This document shows, piece by piece, positions 40,701 to 47,569 of a stretch of 57,184 nucleotides of DNA; the stretch's first letter is position 1, and each line of letters opens with the position of its first letter. Made by a program: the position numbers and the translations under genes. Location: assembly GCA_001604065.1 (NCBI GenBank), contig LVAO01000016.1, positions 1 to 57,184 of the forward strand, read 5' to 3'. The notes under the pieces were generated by a model. That model was not told the origin of the DNA. It saw only the letters and a list, made by a program, of their open reading frames with translations, and searched no databases. This DNA is from Clostridiales bacterium Firm_09 (GTDB lineage: Bacteria; Bacillota; Clostridia; Christensenellales; DTU072).

Positions 40701-40924
40701 TCTTCGTTGAGGTGATCGAGAAGATTGTCGATGCCGTTGGTCACCCTGTCGATCGCCTGATTCTTGGTGGTATGGTCCTTGTAAGGGTAGTTATCGTCAT
40801 TGTCGACAATATAGTATTTGTCCTCATCGGCAGCGGTATAGGGCACACAGGAATATAAAACCGCCGCAAACAACAACAGCAAGCTGACGGCTACAATCCC
40901 TTTGATGAAGCGATGATTGTTCAT
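31718..40924 (-). CDS. Giant lipoprotein (3068 aa), paralog of the 3832-aa neighbour
   Basis: The start is ATG 40924, with GGGAGGT upstream; the frame extends 23 codons further without a ribosome site. The lipoprotein signal ends in LYSC (Cys about 26). Residues to about 1100 match the downstream giant in order and wording: 'LTYIDIEGLQHLYGG' near 481, 'VDLSQLMGTMIGDLNGLNTPY' near 718, 'VDELIGTIAVQVGFV' near 885. Ig-like modules follow, with IDPY/LDPY...(L/V)P openings (near 1508, 1821, 2510) and weaker copies (near 1941 and 2291). The C-terminus has no membrane span, beta-helix or sorting signal, so the protein is held only by its N-terminal lipid. 74 bases separate it from the next giant gene, and a strong promoter lies upstream. 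The role is unknown; the architecture suggests a long rod exposed on the surface. Confidence 0.85.
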   Translation of the reverse strand: MNNHRFIKGIVAVSLLLLFAAVLYSCVPYTAADEDKYYIVDNDDNYPYKDHTTKNQAIDRVTNGIDNLLDHLNEDAIATQGYYIGADIVFNSYNNDTKEESAFILKLRANLFTRPYPEEPDPMSDEYPRQHDDPAYIADLAQYKADKALYNETIKKSDIVLEWYEGMTNTMLIGFYFDGVNQNMADAGNNLYLNLQGDKRLFKDFGDTVLFQQMIRLLTQFNLDTILSSATNDESGKDSAKSLNELLKLIITNNYKQVINGEEVSVFFDNVDLKALTSTVTDYLHNFFGPFEDKIDPLTNKYLGFKFSTLGNTSVSTMASDMQFFVMPMSYFGITSQGDKEIMTGTVIDLSGTSVVTNIIKTTDSAGNTTTTTDTDNVNFQTRVSFDYSLHISPDIVIDKSDYVLYEYGQYEFVGELFIPNNEQKEYELRLNALIRTDVNETDNSKNRVFAEFRDRANDDLIIGMYYCDEPYIIKDQLTYIDIEGLQHLYGGIKFEDLNLPKAYKGGFDLSKLLAFVSDTIDYYIVAMVDELLSPSEDSSYDNLTRVIMSKMESTMKTKDKPESRNTISITIDMDLLRQILRETNPTGGSYDNDQLIATVNEMFGIDLEAMASILGYDVKEIIEDTWIKVTYDVDEYSISVKVYKRNENLQSSSSTYSRSDLIMQLDLKPTKIGRKVKIVFPDFKEFKPLKKVMTYSGYVEGQVIFAMTEEVDLSQLMGTMIGDLNGLNTPYILPNTADVHFRMYYDQYIREQILSNGRWTRTGRSAFDVLFYAIENDVRTDLFHIYANDVSFSTSSPIEELGYVWVHLLCIPDIPKMKIREDYFLRYFYQYMGYDLTDEDEITVGFTDIIKALMEDSYVVFEPDVIRVTTSNDFIKNLFHVDELIGTIAVQVGFVQRVKNIDELENLFAMYTVGELENITGTSPYTVKLHDSVVVYFDFGTRIETRNMKFAYDPDSIAVSNNKQYYYPAFDGLFMGVSRSYMVTIIGVDDALRSEITGLVSGTETWEPLPVRELPDKVRAYYGTSTYAYMYQDQVLYSFVGYYDRNIDYYIIPNEYGYEILYDAKNDVFVVDLGTNFKYDKLFMVIDESETVYLKKVTTDDGVVMLYDIGSHYAGYYVVQNIGMSVLYYYPGGVEMIKKRADIINENTKTVTQFLRREGFYLVETPAEIAAAQAYINDGGLFMAINMTKRFQLSGGNYTDATLRYDMGSGYFVVTALVNKNGENVLPNYTVLYSPVGGSLLYTSENISLQDGVDPERNETKLVKQDFILFNPTENTTISPSNTIQYVIASRKSQLLNLFGFTATSYYHVTAGLRQEYYWHYDMKNGLYEYEVTSGSYKYTVVYDGSKYYVNKDASLASAAAQILGVDTVLVDRGTYVNWDTVGRKNNTWEDVQKSVPSLTRVDWNNRQWTNIVWGEMPIEVDGNGYFYSPLTGGFFLVKVSIGEGRMATFEQYIIVQILNRTVDTSSYVNVTVDVAANASAFPFDDSTVSPTKKVIAPVINENAAVEIDPYAYVLLKADYVKNGFVAANFVTWLFQKYTVSIRFTTIFNDNRDTAPAVGKYAWYFDDTRGSQIYFREQDISNRVGEGTTETTYLYTVFQGQVIAMKLEIVPRTIDFLKFENERYDGTYTVDAIVEDTYTIPQNPVIYFKEKDQNGNPYTLDLSDFHYGASTIFSSFYRNFGVSVTNASLRSPISQLTGFINWTYPQANNVALINVQGTRNLGDINGNGVLEYPYEIRDYVKPFAGSTSDVDSSFFDIQGYVDPNAAWFTTGWFTSEVVTVIVLMPNKKVEEISYNVDGWGEYVVSDIGVQSGTQNGLYLLDPYDTSTWTLPSAIRVRFVNNEDEYYTMSYPVQWDEDQNVFRDSNGNFAFRHVDVDENYFVVSTRIGNINLGYIELRLLVRNLSGHIENYEFLGQNRVLAGSLEEAPGYSYGGENLYTYDVDTYARFEIPSSIRILFSDGTVRSYSLRWAANPPWIAGHNIALDAYIGSAQTARIPLLYRIRALTVNAITFDNHDDLIETLNINVSGRVINVSGVTISGGLINGRTPYEYLYYLLSSISLSFDETGEVIKVTDAALSVEDTIFRNFDTQKMITPQGQSFVIHLGQGAGADDCTVVFKMTGAKVITGYTVVTDTEQPGNYPMYDFRIYNDDNQMDYPNGFVIGDELTILVHYSDGTSASFGPDTIPLVRWVISKPDDFTVDGVPVNESAVTMLGIEEGDVLTTIPAVVLEDGGIAWVSAMLPDGSRIYVRLMAVCPTITNNYSSDMYVGDYAITNGTITITDYYKIYPIAANLTVDKLPTSIRVHNAGEGLAGGIVVDNIVWTFVNGISAQLAQITYTGCERFLLATAYIWGNKVELYMEVKDCTVTSISYDAADDDSKDFYGNISIEEGLITVYFDAYHNKGYNGRFALPSNLTIHFAGGGQHTLSAANYYFRSNQLRVTGFTYDYQGYTLDNFATILNRAELRVSMPDTQNVSFNVIFYDKTIEKIFVYKDGEVPGTDPSTAGLYEIDPYGEIAVPSKARIFFAEGAPLDIVPVWTYPANYEVKYDTYRRVLAGGAGFFGLTSSLTSAGISSQPLSLEVYIKDRVIEMWRLMSDETIVDYSELYSGQPGVVAANPNSYHLFDDIFAGRVSQLPQKLTYTFETNSDLLALNIVWDLPAGRDIIKSDVLILDQYNRYGTVYTGYLKNKEVGQPFTIRVFVSRWDYLGIRRLQGGVYQPMEEVRFFFSDLTKRSSEETYEVAFRKTTPSVNSPSYVGTDIKIIFRPEDRLPEDSLYEYVILWDNNAKQSAINDVYPPPKGYFVLANAERTEKIKNYDAYYQVEKTRITQLDFGNGFGVANKAIYVANPFDFYYGMTEVPGTDYYTVIAQAKGDKERVPDTLLGPVTVRFRRSDFSSPAALSAYVKGGIYAGYTVEVVYTENVNDINFTLTQEFNIMLVFLDMSPVQILQTTTEMIASPTFTLEHTLTSDVKYNYTEDSYSGAAYNPYFESYGEVMNALNLAAQRFFYTAGSPDADKYTFVYTITWPLTQSELKAMTFTQDTTIYSTSITVNGRTYSSNCAKLFIDYIES

Positions 40925-41032
40925 CGATACCTCCCGGACGCACATATGTGCGCACATATAAAAGCGTTTATTGCGCGGCGAATAGTAAAACAAGCCGAAC
41001 GACCTTCGCCGCCCTGCCTTTATACAGATTAA

Positions 41033-41061
41033 ATATTAATATATATAATATAATTTGTCAA
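41033..41061 (-). promoter_or_regulatory. Promoter of the giant lipoprotein operon
   Basis: On the minus strand a perfect TTGACA (41056-41061), a 17-base AT-only spacer and TAATAT (41033-41038), followed by a leader of about 100 bases before ATG 40924. Confidence 0.7.
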
Positions 41062-41266
41062 GACAGAACCGGATTTTAATAATAAAAATCGACTGGAAAA
41101 AACAGGTTTTTACCAAAATAAAATTTTCCGGATTTTAATTTTCTCAATTGGCCCTGCCGCAATCTTTCTGCTCATACTTAAATTGCGCAGAGACTTTTTG
41201 TTTTTTTATGCAATTTCTTCCATAACCACTTCTGTTCTTCAGTCATTCTACGTTTGTTCTTTGCAC

Positions 41267-41301
41267 AAAAAAAGGCCTCCCAGGGAGGGAGGTCTTTTTT
41301 T
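41267..41301 (-). terminator. Rho-independent terminator of the 721-aa lipoprotein gene
   Basis: An 8-bp stem with one G-U pair (GGCCTCCC/GGGAGGTC), 5-nt loop, and seven A/T on each side. It lies 18 bases after the stop at 41319. The T-runs on both strands would let it work in either direction. Confidence 0.85.
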
Positions 41302-41318
41302 GCGAATTCATTTATGGC

Positions 41319-43484
41319 TTATTCTAATGCAAGATAAGCGTTACCCAGAGCATCGAGCTGAGCCATAAAGAAATCCCAGCCTTCGTTGGTGTTGAGGTCG
41401 ATGCCGCCGTCGGAATCGACTGTCTTGAAGTGGGAAGCGGAAGCTGCGACAAGCGTGCCTCTCAGGCCTACGTAAGCATAGGGGGCTCCCTCTTCGTCGG
41501 TGATGCTGAGCTTGAAGCCCGCGCCTTTGCCGCTGTTGTCAAGGGTATTGCCGAAGAATGTTTCGAGCTTGATAACAAGACCGTTCTCTAAGATGAACGA
41601 AGTAACCTGTTCTGTAAGCGACTCTCCGTCATATTCCGAAACGTCCTGACCGGTGATGTCCACGACCCAGTTGCCGATCGTGCCGCGCTCCAAACCTGCC
41701 GCAGCTTCAATCAGCTGGAGTGTGTCTGCTGCAACAAAGTATTCGGTGATGTTTTTGTCGTTGACAACAAGGTAATTGCTGCCGGAAAGCAGGTTGTCAT
41801 TCGCGGCGTCAAGAGCAAGAACGTTTTCCATCAGACCGAGCACATCCAGAATCATGACGCCTTCTGTGGATCTGTCAATGGATATGTCGAGAACGCCTTT
41901 TGCAAGGTTGAACAGATTCATTGCGTTGCCGGCCTGTGCGACGACGGCCATGATGCTGCCCTCTGAGGAGAACATTTCCAATACTGCATCTATGACCTGA
42001 TCAATCAGATTATCGGAGTTACCGGAGTCGCTTCCTATGTTTGCGGGCGCCATGTCCGATTCATCCTTGCCATTGAGAAGTTCGTCAAGGCTGAGCTTGT
42101 CATTGTAATAGATTGCGCCTTCTGCGGGAACATCGATGCCCAATGCCTCATATACACCGGCTAAATCAAAAGCAAGAATACCGTCTTGCGCGCTGTAAGA
42201 AATTTCTATCGGTTCTGAAATGCCCGGTATCGTTGCGGCAGCATAAGCTCTGACATTGCTGACGTTGAAGCCGTCTGCTTCGCTCCAGGATAAATCGGGA
42301 GAAACATAGCCGACAACGGTTACGTCCTCAAGACCCGTCTTGCCTGCCATGCCAAGGTCGAGGGTCAGCTTGATGTCGGGCTTGTTGGCCGTTGCCATGT
42401 TGAGGGCAGAAGGTTTAAGGGATGCGCCCGTTGCATTGCTGACTGCAACATTTTTTACGCCGACTTTAATGGAAACAGCATTGTTGCCGTTTTTCTCGGG
42501 ATCGTCCGCCTTGATATATTCAAGACCGATGGAAGAGAGAGCGCTCTGTGCGATGCTTGCTTTGATGGAAATAGCGGGCTGCATGCCGTCGGGTGTGACG
42601 CCTGTAATCATACCTTCGTTGCTCACATTTAGTTTGAGACCAAGAAGGATAGGAAGAATGATGTCTGCAACACTCTTGACAGCTGCGCCGTCGATAGTGG
42701 TTCCCAATGCGCCGGAAAGAGTAGTTGCAAGGTCATTGATGTTAAGGCTGAGAGTGGTCAGGAGCGGGAGCACCTGATTGATCTTTGACATATTAACAGA
42801 GAGGCTGTAATCTCCGTCGATGTTGGTTTCTGTAATGCCTTGGGGATAGGTGACATCCATCAGAATGCCGCCAATCGTGCCGATCATCGGGCCGGCGTTG
42901 CCGAGCAAAGAAGATACTGCATTGGAACCGACGCTGCCCATCATTTCTGCGATCATGCCGGGAAGCTGGGTAAAATAATTTGCAACAAAGCTTGTGCCGG
43001 AAGCCTGATCCAATTTGTACCATGTGGCGGTCTTCTGGCTGACCAGCTCTGCGATGTAGACATTGCTGTTGCCGGCGACATACACTTGGACAAGATTGAT
43101 GTTGTTGGTCTCATCCTTGACAAGTATGTATCCGTCGGTGTCGGAGGGCTGGCCGAAATTGCCTTTTACTGTGAAGCTGTAATTAAGGGGTGTTTCTGCC
43201 CCGATGACGATATCCGCATAAATTGTTGCGGCAAAATAAGCGGCATCTTCTATCGTGCCCACGTTCTCCACGGTCTTGTCTGCGGCTTTGATGATGTTGC
43301 TGAAAACCGTGCTGAACCCGATTTCATCTTCATCGTCATCGTCGTCATCATCGTTGTTATTGTTGTTGTTGTTATTGTTGTTGTTATTGTTGTTGTTTCG
43401 CGGACCTGAGCAGGAAATCGTCGCGAACACAACAGACAAAGAAACAAGCAAAACAAGCAGGATGATCAGTATCTTCTTTTTCAT
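41319..43484 (-). CDS. Lipoprotein (721 aa) with Asn15-Asp7 linker
   Basis: The start is ATG 43484, four codons inside the longest frame, because GGAGG lies just before it. The signal peptide ends in lipobox TISC (Cys about 25). Directly after the lipidated Cys come SGPR, 15 consecutive Asn, 7 Asp and EDE, a flexible spacer. The body alternates amphipathic strands and helices, with 'NYSFTVKGNF', repeated Gly-rich helices and 'AIYYNDKLSLDELLNG'. Its general style resembles the N-terminal regions of the two downstream giants, but I could not find a firm common motif. Monocistronic: own consensus promoter and terminator. It may be a lipid- or polymer-binding surface lipoprotein; this is inference only. 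Confidence 0.75.
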   Translation of the reverse strand: MKKKILIILLVLLVSLSVVFATISCSGPRNNNNNNNNNNNNNNNDDDDDDDEDEIGFSTVFSNIIKAADKTVENVGTIEDAAYFAATIYADIVIGAETPLNYSFTVKGNFGQPSDTDGYILVKDETNNINLVQVYVAGNSNVYIAELVSQKTATWYKLDQASGTSFVANYFTQLPGMIAEMMGSVGSNAVSSLLGNAGPMIGTIGGILMDVTYPQGITETNIDGDYSLSVNMSKINQVLPLLTTLSLNINDLATTLSGALGTTIDGAAVKSVADIILPILLGLKLNVSNEGMITGVTPDGMQPAISIKASIAQSALSSIGLEYIKADDPEKNGNNAVSIKVGVKNVAVSNATGASLKPSALNMATANKPDIKLTLDLGMAGKTGLEDVTVVGYVSPDLSWSEADGFNVSNVRAYAAATIPGISEPIEISYSAQDGILAFDLAGVYEALGIDVPAEGAIYYNDKLSLDELLNGKDESDMAPANIGSDSGNSDNLIDQVIDAVLEMFSSEGSIMAVVAQAGNAMNLFNLAKGVLDISIDRSTEGVMILDVLGLMENVLALDAANDNLLSGSNYLVVNDKNITEYFVAADTLQLIEAAAGLERGTIGNWVVDITGQDVSEYDGESLTEQVTSFILENGLVIKLETFFGNTLDNSGKGAGFKLSITDEEGAPYAYVGLRGTLVAASASHFKTVDSDGGIDLNTNEGWDFFMAQLDALGNAYLALE
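43332..43397 (-). repeat. Trinucleotide tract encoding Asn15-Asp7
   Basis: AAC/AAT codons (43353-43397), in a rough AAC-AAC-AAC-AAT pattern, and GAT/GAC codons (43332-43352) form a microsatellite-like stretch inside the lipoprotein gene. Slippage by whole codons would change linker length and keep frame. Confidence 0.85.
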
Positions 43485-43516
43485 TGTTACCTCCAAAAAA
43501 TTCTTTTTGTATTGGT

Positions 43517-43546
43517 ATTATACTCTCCGCGAGATTTGATTGTCAA
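43517..43546 (-). promoter_or_regulatory. Promoter of the 721-aa lipoprotein gene
   Basis: On the minus strand perfect TTGACA (43541-43546), an 18-base spacer and perfect TATAAT (43517-43522), about 35 bases before the ATG. Confidence 0.8.
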
Positions 43547-43695
43547 TACCTAATTTTTCAGGCATACGGACATGCGCGGCGCAGGCAGAAAACAGGCTTG
43601 AATCGTTCAAAACAGGGATTTTATTGTTGCATAAAATTTCTCTTTTCTTTTTCTGCACGGTTTTATGTCCCGAAGATACGAAAATATTACTCTGG

Positions 43696-43730
43696 CCACC
43701 CTTGAAAAGGAACGCAACGGGTGGTAAAAT
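43696..43730 (+). promoter_or_regulatory. Promoter of the flavoenzyme gene, with overlapping inverted repeat
   Basis: TTGAAA (43702-43707), a 17-base spacer and TAAAAT (43725-43730). The inverted repeat CCACCC (43696-43701) / GGGTGG (43719-43724) abuts the -35 on one side and the -10 on the other, a suitable position for an operator. Confidence 0.5.
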
Positions 43731-43764
43731 AATAACGATTTCATTCGATGTTCGGGAGGTAAAA

Positions 43765-46029
43765 ATGGATTACGAAGCAAAAATCAGACAGCTGGTCGAC
43801 AGTTACGGCGACTGGTGGAACAAAGGGTTTGAGACCCCTGAAATGACCGGCAAGCTTTATCCGTATACACAGATGTTCTCGCCCATCACCATCAATCGTC
43901 TCAGACTCAAGAACAGATTGGTTATGGCGCCCATGGGCAATATCAGCATGTGCGAAGAAACCGGACGTCCCAGCGCAAAAATGCTAAATTATTTCGAGGC
44001 GCGCGCCAAAGGCGGGGTCGGTCTCATCACTACAGGGCTCATTCCCGTTTCTTACGGCATAGACAAGTCTCTTATTGAGTTGGGGGATCTTACTTATTTT
44101 CCGCGCATTGACAGAAGCCGCACCGTCTTTTCCGGCTGGCGCGACCTCGCCGCAAAGGTGCACGCGCACGGTGCGCATATCTTTATTCAGCTTACCGCGG
44201 GTCTCGGACGCGTCGGCAATCCTCAGTGCCTGGTCAACTCAATGACTTTTCCGCGCAGCGCAAGCCTCAATCCCAACTGGTATATCAAAGATATCCCCTG
44301 CCTGCCGCTCTCCGATCGGAGCTGCAAAAAAATCGTCAAGCGCATCGGACAGGGTGCCGCAGATGCCAAAGCCTGCAATCTGGACGGCGTCTATCTGCAC
44401 GGGCATGAGGGCTACCTCATTGAGCAGCTTGCAAACACCGCCTTCAATCACCGCAAAATCGGCCGGTATGCGGACTGGAAGGCCTTCGGTCTCGATATGG
44501 TGCGCGAAATCCGCCGCAGGGTAGGTCCCGATTATCCTATTATGTATCGTATCGACCTTTCGCTCGCCCTCAATGCGACGTATAAAGAAAGGATGGACAT
44601 CCAAAAACCGCTCACAAAATTCAAAAACGAGCGCAAGGCCGAGGACACTCTTATTTATATGGCCGAGCTGGTCAAAGAAGGCGTCGACATGTTCGACGTC
44701 GATCTCGGCTGTTACGACAACTGGTGGCTGCCGCATCCTCCGGCTTCCATGCCTGCGGGCTGCTTCCTGGATGTGGCGGAAATCGTAAAGAAATATTTTC
44801 AAGAGAATAAAATTTTATCGAATAAAGGATTGGAAGTGCCCGTGGTCGCAGTGGGCAAGTTGGGATATCCGGACCTTGCCGAAAAGGCGTTGCGCGAGAA
44901 TAAGTGCGATATGATCATGCTCGGCCGCCCCCTGCTTGCCGACCCCGAATGGTGCAACAAAGCCTACCGCGGCGATTGTGCGGATATCCGTCCCTGCATC
45001 GGCTGCCAGGAGGCTTGCATCAACGAATTTGTTGAAGGCGGGCATCCCCAATGCGCGGTCAATCCGCTGACCGGTTTCGAGGATGAGCTTGCCCCGGAAA
45101 TTCCCAAGGCGCCCGTCCTCAAAAAGATTGCCGTCATCGGCGCCGGTCCCGCCGGTATTGTCGCGGCCGAAACGCTCATCGCGCGGGGACATAAAGTGGA
45201 CCTTTATGAAAAAAGCTCCGAAATCGGCGGCAACCTCGTGCCCGGTACGGTACCGAAAATCAAGTTTGATATCCGCAATTACCTTGCTTATCTGCGCCGC
45301 ACCGTAGAAAATCTCAAGAGCAATCCCGGCTTCCGTCTTCTTCTCAATACCGAAGCCGATCCCGCAATGCTCAAAGCCCAAAAATACGACGTCATTCTGT
45401 TTGCGAACGGCACAAAACCGCTCAGACTGCGCGTACCGGGCATCGACGGACAGAACGTCCTGCAAGCCGTTGATGCGCTGCGCGATCCCTCCCTGCTCGC
45501 CAAAGCAGATAAGATTGTAATTGTCGGAGGCGGTTTTGTGGGCACCGAACTTGCCTATCTCGCAGCATACGAACTCAACAAGAAAGTGACCGTCATCGAA
45601 ATGCAGAAATATATCCTCAATAAAACCTGCACTGCCAACAGAGGCCACATCATCCATTCTCTCGAAGAAAAAGGCGTAGAGCTTCTCAACTGCACAAAGC
45701 TTGTCAAGATATCCGAAAAAGGCGTTACGGTAGCCCAAAATACCAGCAAACACGTTCCCGATCCTTATAATACCTGGAGTCCCATTCTTCCGGACAATGT
45801 CGAAAACCCGATGGACAAATTAAGACCCATCCGGGAAGAATATGAGGAGAGGGATATCCCGGCAGACCTTGTCGTCATGGCAGCCGGCGCAACTCCGGCA
45901 ACCGATCTCTTCTATCAATGCCAAAAAGAAGGTACCGCTCCCGAGCTTTACAACGTGGGCGACAGCTTCAAGGCGGCCAGGGTATTTGAAGCGGTGCGCA
46001 GCGCATACAGAAAAGCCCTGACCATCTGA
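43765..46029 (+). CDS. OYE-family FMN/FeS/FAD reductase (2,4-dienoyl-CoA reductase/enoate reductase-like)
   Basis: The start is ATG 43765, with GGGAGGT 4 bases upstream; the frame is open 75 codons further but has no site there. At 754 residues it is longer than E. coli FadH (about 670). Residues 1-380 are the FMN TIM barrel ('PITINRLRLKNRLVMAPMGN', 'DGVYLHGHEGYLIEQLA', 'IMLGRPLLADPEW'). A 4Fe-4S motif CIGCQEAC...C (about 411-430) follows. Then come two nucleotide-binding motifs, VIGAGPAGIVAAE (about 457) and IVGGGFVGTELAY (about 589), as in the FadH/trimethylamine dehydrogenase/BaiCD/BaiH group. These enzymes reduce conjugated C=C bonds with NAD(P)H. The substrate is unknown. The aconitase X genes downstream, in the same direction, suggest a joint catabolic pathway. 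Confidence 0.85.
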   Translation: MDYEAKIRQLVDSYGDWWNKGFETPEMTGKLYPYTQMFSPITINRLRLKNRLVMAPMGNISMCEETGRPSAKMLNYFEARAKGGVGLITTGLIPVSYGIDKSLIELGDLTYFPRIDRSRTVFSGWRDLAAKVHAHGAHIFIQLTAGLGRVGNPQCLVNSMTFPRSASLNPNWYIKDIPCLPLSDRSCKKIVKRIGQGAADAKACNLDGVYLHGHEGYLIEQLANTAFNHRKIGRYADWKAFGLDMVREIRRRVGPDYPIMYRIDLSLALNATYKERMDIQKPLTKFKNERKAEDTLIYMAELVKEGVDMFDVDLGCYDNWWLPHPPASMPAGCFLDVAEIVKKYFQENKILSNKGLEVPVVAVGKLGYPDLAEKALRENKCDMIMLGRPLLADPEWCNKAYRGDCADIRPCIGCQEACINEFVEGGHPQCAVNPLTGFEDELAPEIPKAPVLKKIAVIGAGPAGIVAAETLIARGHKVDLYEKSSEIGGNLVPGTVPKIKFDIRNYLAYLRRTVENLKSNPGFRLLLNTEADPAMLKAQKYDVILFANGTKPLRLRVPGIDGQNVLQAVDALRDPSLLAKADKIVIVGGGFVGTELAYLAAYELNKKVTVIEMQKYILNKTCTANRGHIIHSLEEKGVELLNCTKLVKISEKGVTVAQNTSKHVPDPYNTWSPILPDNVENPMDKLRPIREEYEERDIPADLVVMAAGATPATDLFYQCQKEGTAPELYNVGDSFKAARVFEAVRSAYRKALTI

Positions 46030-46275
46030 TTCGACCCGTCGGGACAGATTGCTGCAATTTGTTCCGGCAGACAAAAAATCCTGTCAAAAACAGGTTGCGG
46101 CGACAATCCCAAAGAAAGGCCCTGCAAGAACAGAAACTCTTTTCGAAGATTCTCTGCCAAAACGTCCGGATGAGAGGAACGGGACTGCTTGCAAAAACGA
46201 TTGCCGGAAGGTCGCCGGAAAACTGATTCTATATTTCTGAACATAGAATAATGGATAGTAATGGAGGATTTTGTT
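46030..46275 (+). other. Gap between the flavoenzyme and aconitase X genes
   Basis: 246 bases with no convincing gene. A small CCTG/CAGG hairpin near 46080 lacks a T-run. An inverted repeat TTCTAT/ATAGAA (46227-46248) lies just before the ribosome site of the aconitase X gene. I see no clear terminator, so read-through is possible. Confidence 0.4.
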
Positions 46276-47568
46276 ATGGATTATAAAATGTCCTTGACTC
46301 CCGGGCAGCAGGCAATACTGGATGGCAAGGAGGGCGAAATCAAAGCCCTCATCATGCAGACGCTTGTGCGCTTCGGCGATATCTTCGGAGCCAAAAAGCT
46401 GGTGCCCGTCACCCATAAAGACGGGCATCTGGTTACCAGCTTCGGCATCGGACTTCTGAAGCCCCTCTTCCGAACAATGGACAGAATCATAGCGGAGGGT
46501 GTCACGGCACAGGGCAAACTGACCGTCGATCCCCGGCCCGTCGATTACGATAACGTCAAATGCAACCCTCTTGAAAAACTGGTATTTGACAAAATCCTGT
46601 ACAGCCAGCAGCAGCGTTACGAAGAGCAGTTAAAAAAAGTCGGACTGAAAGACGATAATGCCTTTACCTGTACCTGTTATCTTGATGAAGTCGGCAACAT
46701 ACCCAAAGAAGGCGACATCCTTTCCTGGGCAGAAAGCTCTGCTGTGGTATACGCAAATTCCGTTCTGGGAGCGCGCTGCAACCGGAACAGCGGCATGCTT
46801 GATCTGTTCGGTTCCATCATCGGATATGTCCCTGAGTTCGGACTGCTGACCGATGAAGGGCGCAAGGCGACCTGGATTGTCAAAGTTGTGACAACCAAGG
46901 TGCCCGAAGCGCAGATTCTGGGCAGCGCAATCGGTATGAAGGTCATGGAAGATGTCCCCTATGTCGTCGGCCTGGACAGGTTTTTAGGCAACAAGCTGAA
47001 CGACGATGTAAAGGGATATCTTAAGGATTTCGGTGCGGCAACCGCCTCCAACGGGGCGGTGGGGCTCTATCACATCGACGGCTTGACGCCGGAAGCAAAG
47101 AAATATGGCAAGTCCCTCATTGTTCCCGACGCCAAAGAATACGTCGTCGACGATGCGGAACTGGAGCGTGTCTGCCAGTCCTATCCGAATATGTGGAAGA
47201 AGCCGAACGCAAAACCCACTCAGTGTTTTATAGGCTGCCCGCATCTTACTTATAAACAGCTTTGCGACTGGACGGACAACATTGTCAAAGGATTGGAAGC
47301 GAACAAGAAAAAGAAGGTTGCCATCCGGACAATTCTTTGCGCCAGCCCCGATGTCGCAGACAAGTTCCGCGCGACAGAAGGCTATCAAAAACTGATCAAG
47401 ACAGGCGCAAAACTTACCAGCATTTGTCCGCTGATGTATACCAACAATCCGCTTACCAAAGGCAAGGCCATTGCCACAAACTCCAACAAGCTGCGCACCT
47501 ATTCCGTCTCCAGATATTATAAAACGGCAGATTTGTTGGATATCATTACAGGAAAGGAGGGGAACTGA
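46276..47568 (+). CDS. Aconitase X, catalytic (large) subunit
   Basis: 430 residues. ATG 46276 is preferred to 46261 because TGGAGGA lies 7 bases upstream of it and overlaps the earlier ATG. The N-terminus 'MSLTPGQQAILDGKEG' is the usual AcnX opening. Probable Fe-S ligands are Cys in ARCNRN (about 167), CFIGCPH (about 316-320) and SICPLMY (about 384). 'GCPHLTYKQL' is a family signature. AcnX enzymes are hydro-lyases: bacterial ones dehydrate cis-3-hydroxy-L-proline, archaeal ones phosphomevalonate. Here the substrate is not decided. No proline-pathway gene is adjacent, and the upstream flavoenzyme could reduce the unsaturated product. The swivel subunit gene starts 1 base after the stop. Confidence 0.85.
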   Translation: MDYKMSLTPGQQAILDGKEGEIKALIMQTLVRFGDIFGAKKLVPVTHKDGHLVTSFGIGLLKPLFRTMDRIIAEGVTAQGKLTVDPRPVDYDNVKCNPLEKLVFDKILYSQQQRYEEQLKKVGLKDDNAFTCTCYLDEVGNIPKEGDILSWAESSAVVYANSVLGARCNRNSGMLDLFGSIIGYVPEFGLLTDEGRKATWIVKVVTTKVPEAQILGSAIGMKVMEDVPYVVGLDRFLGNKLNDDVKGYLKDFGAATASNGAVGLYHIDGLTPEAKKYGKSLIVPDAKEYVVDDAELERVCQSYPNMWKKPNAKPTQCFIGCPHLTYKQLCDWTDNIVKGLEANKKKKVAIRTILCASPDVADKFRATEGYQKLIKTGAKLTSICPLMYTNNPLTKGKAIATNSNKLRTYSVSRYYKTADLLDIITGKEGN

Positions 47569-47569
47569 C

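Larger units (their letters stand above)
40925..41318. other. Gene-free region before the giant lipoprotein operon
   Basis: 394 AT-rich bases with no supported gene. It holds the terminator of the 721-residue lipoprotein gene, the promoter of the giant operon, and a leader of about 100 bases. Small ORFs here lack ribosome sites. Confidence 0.6.
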
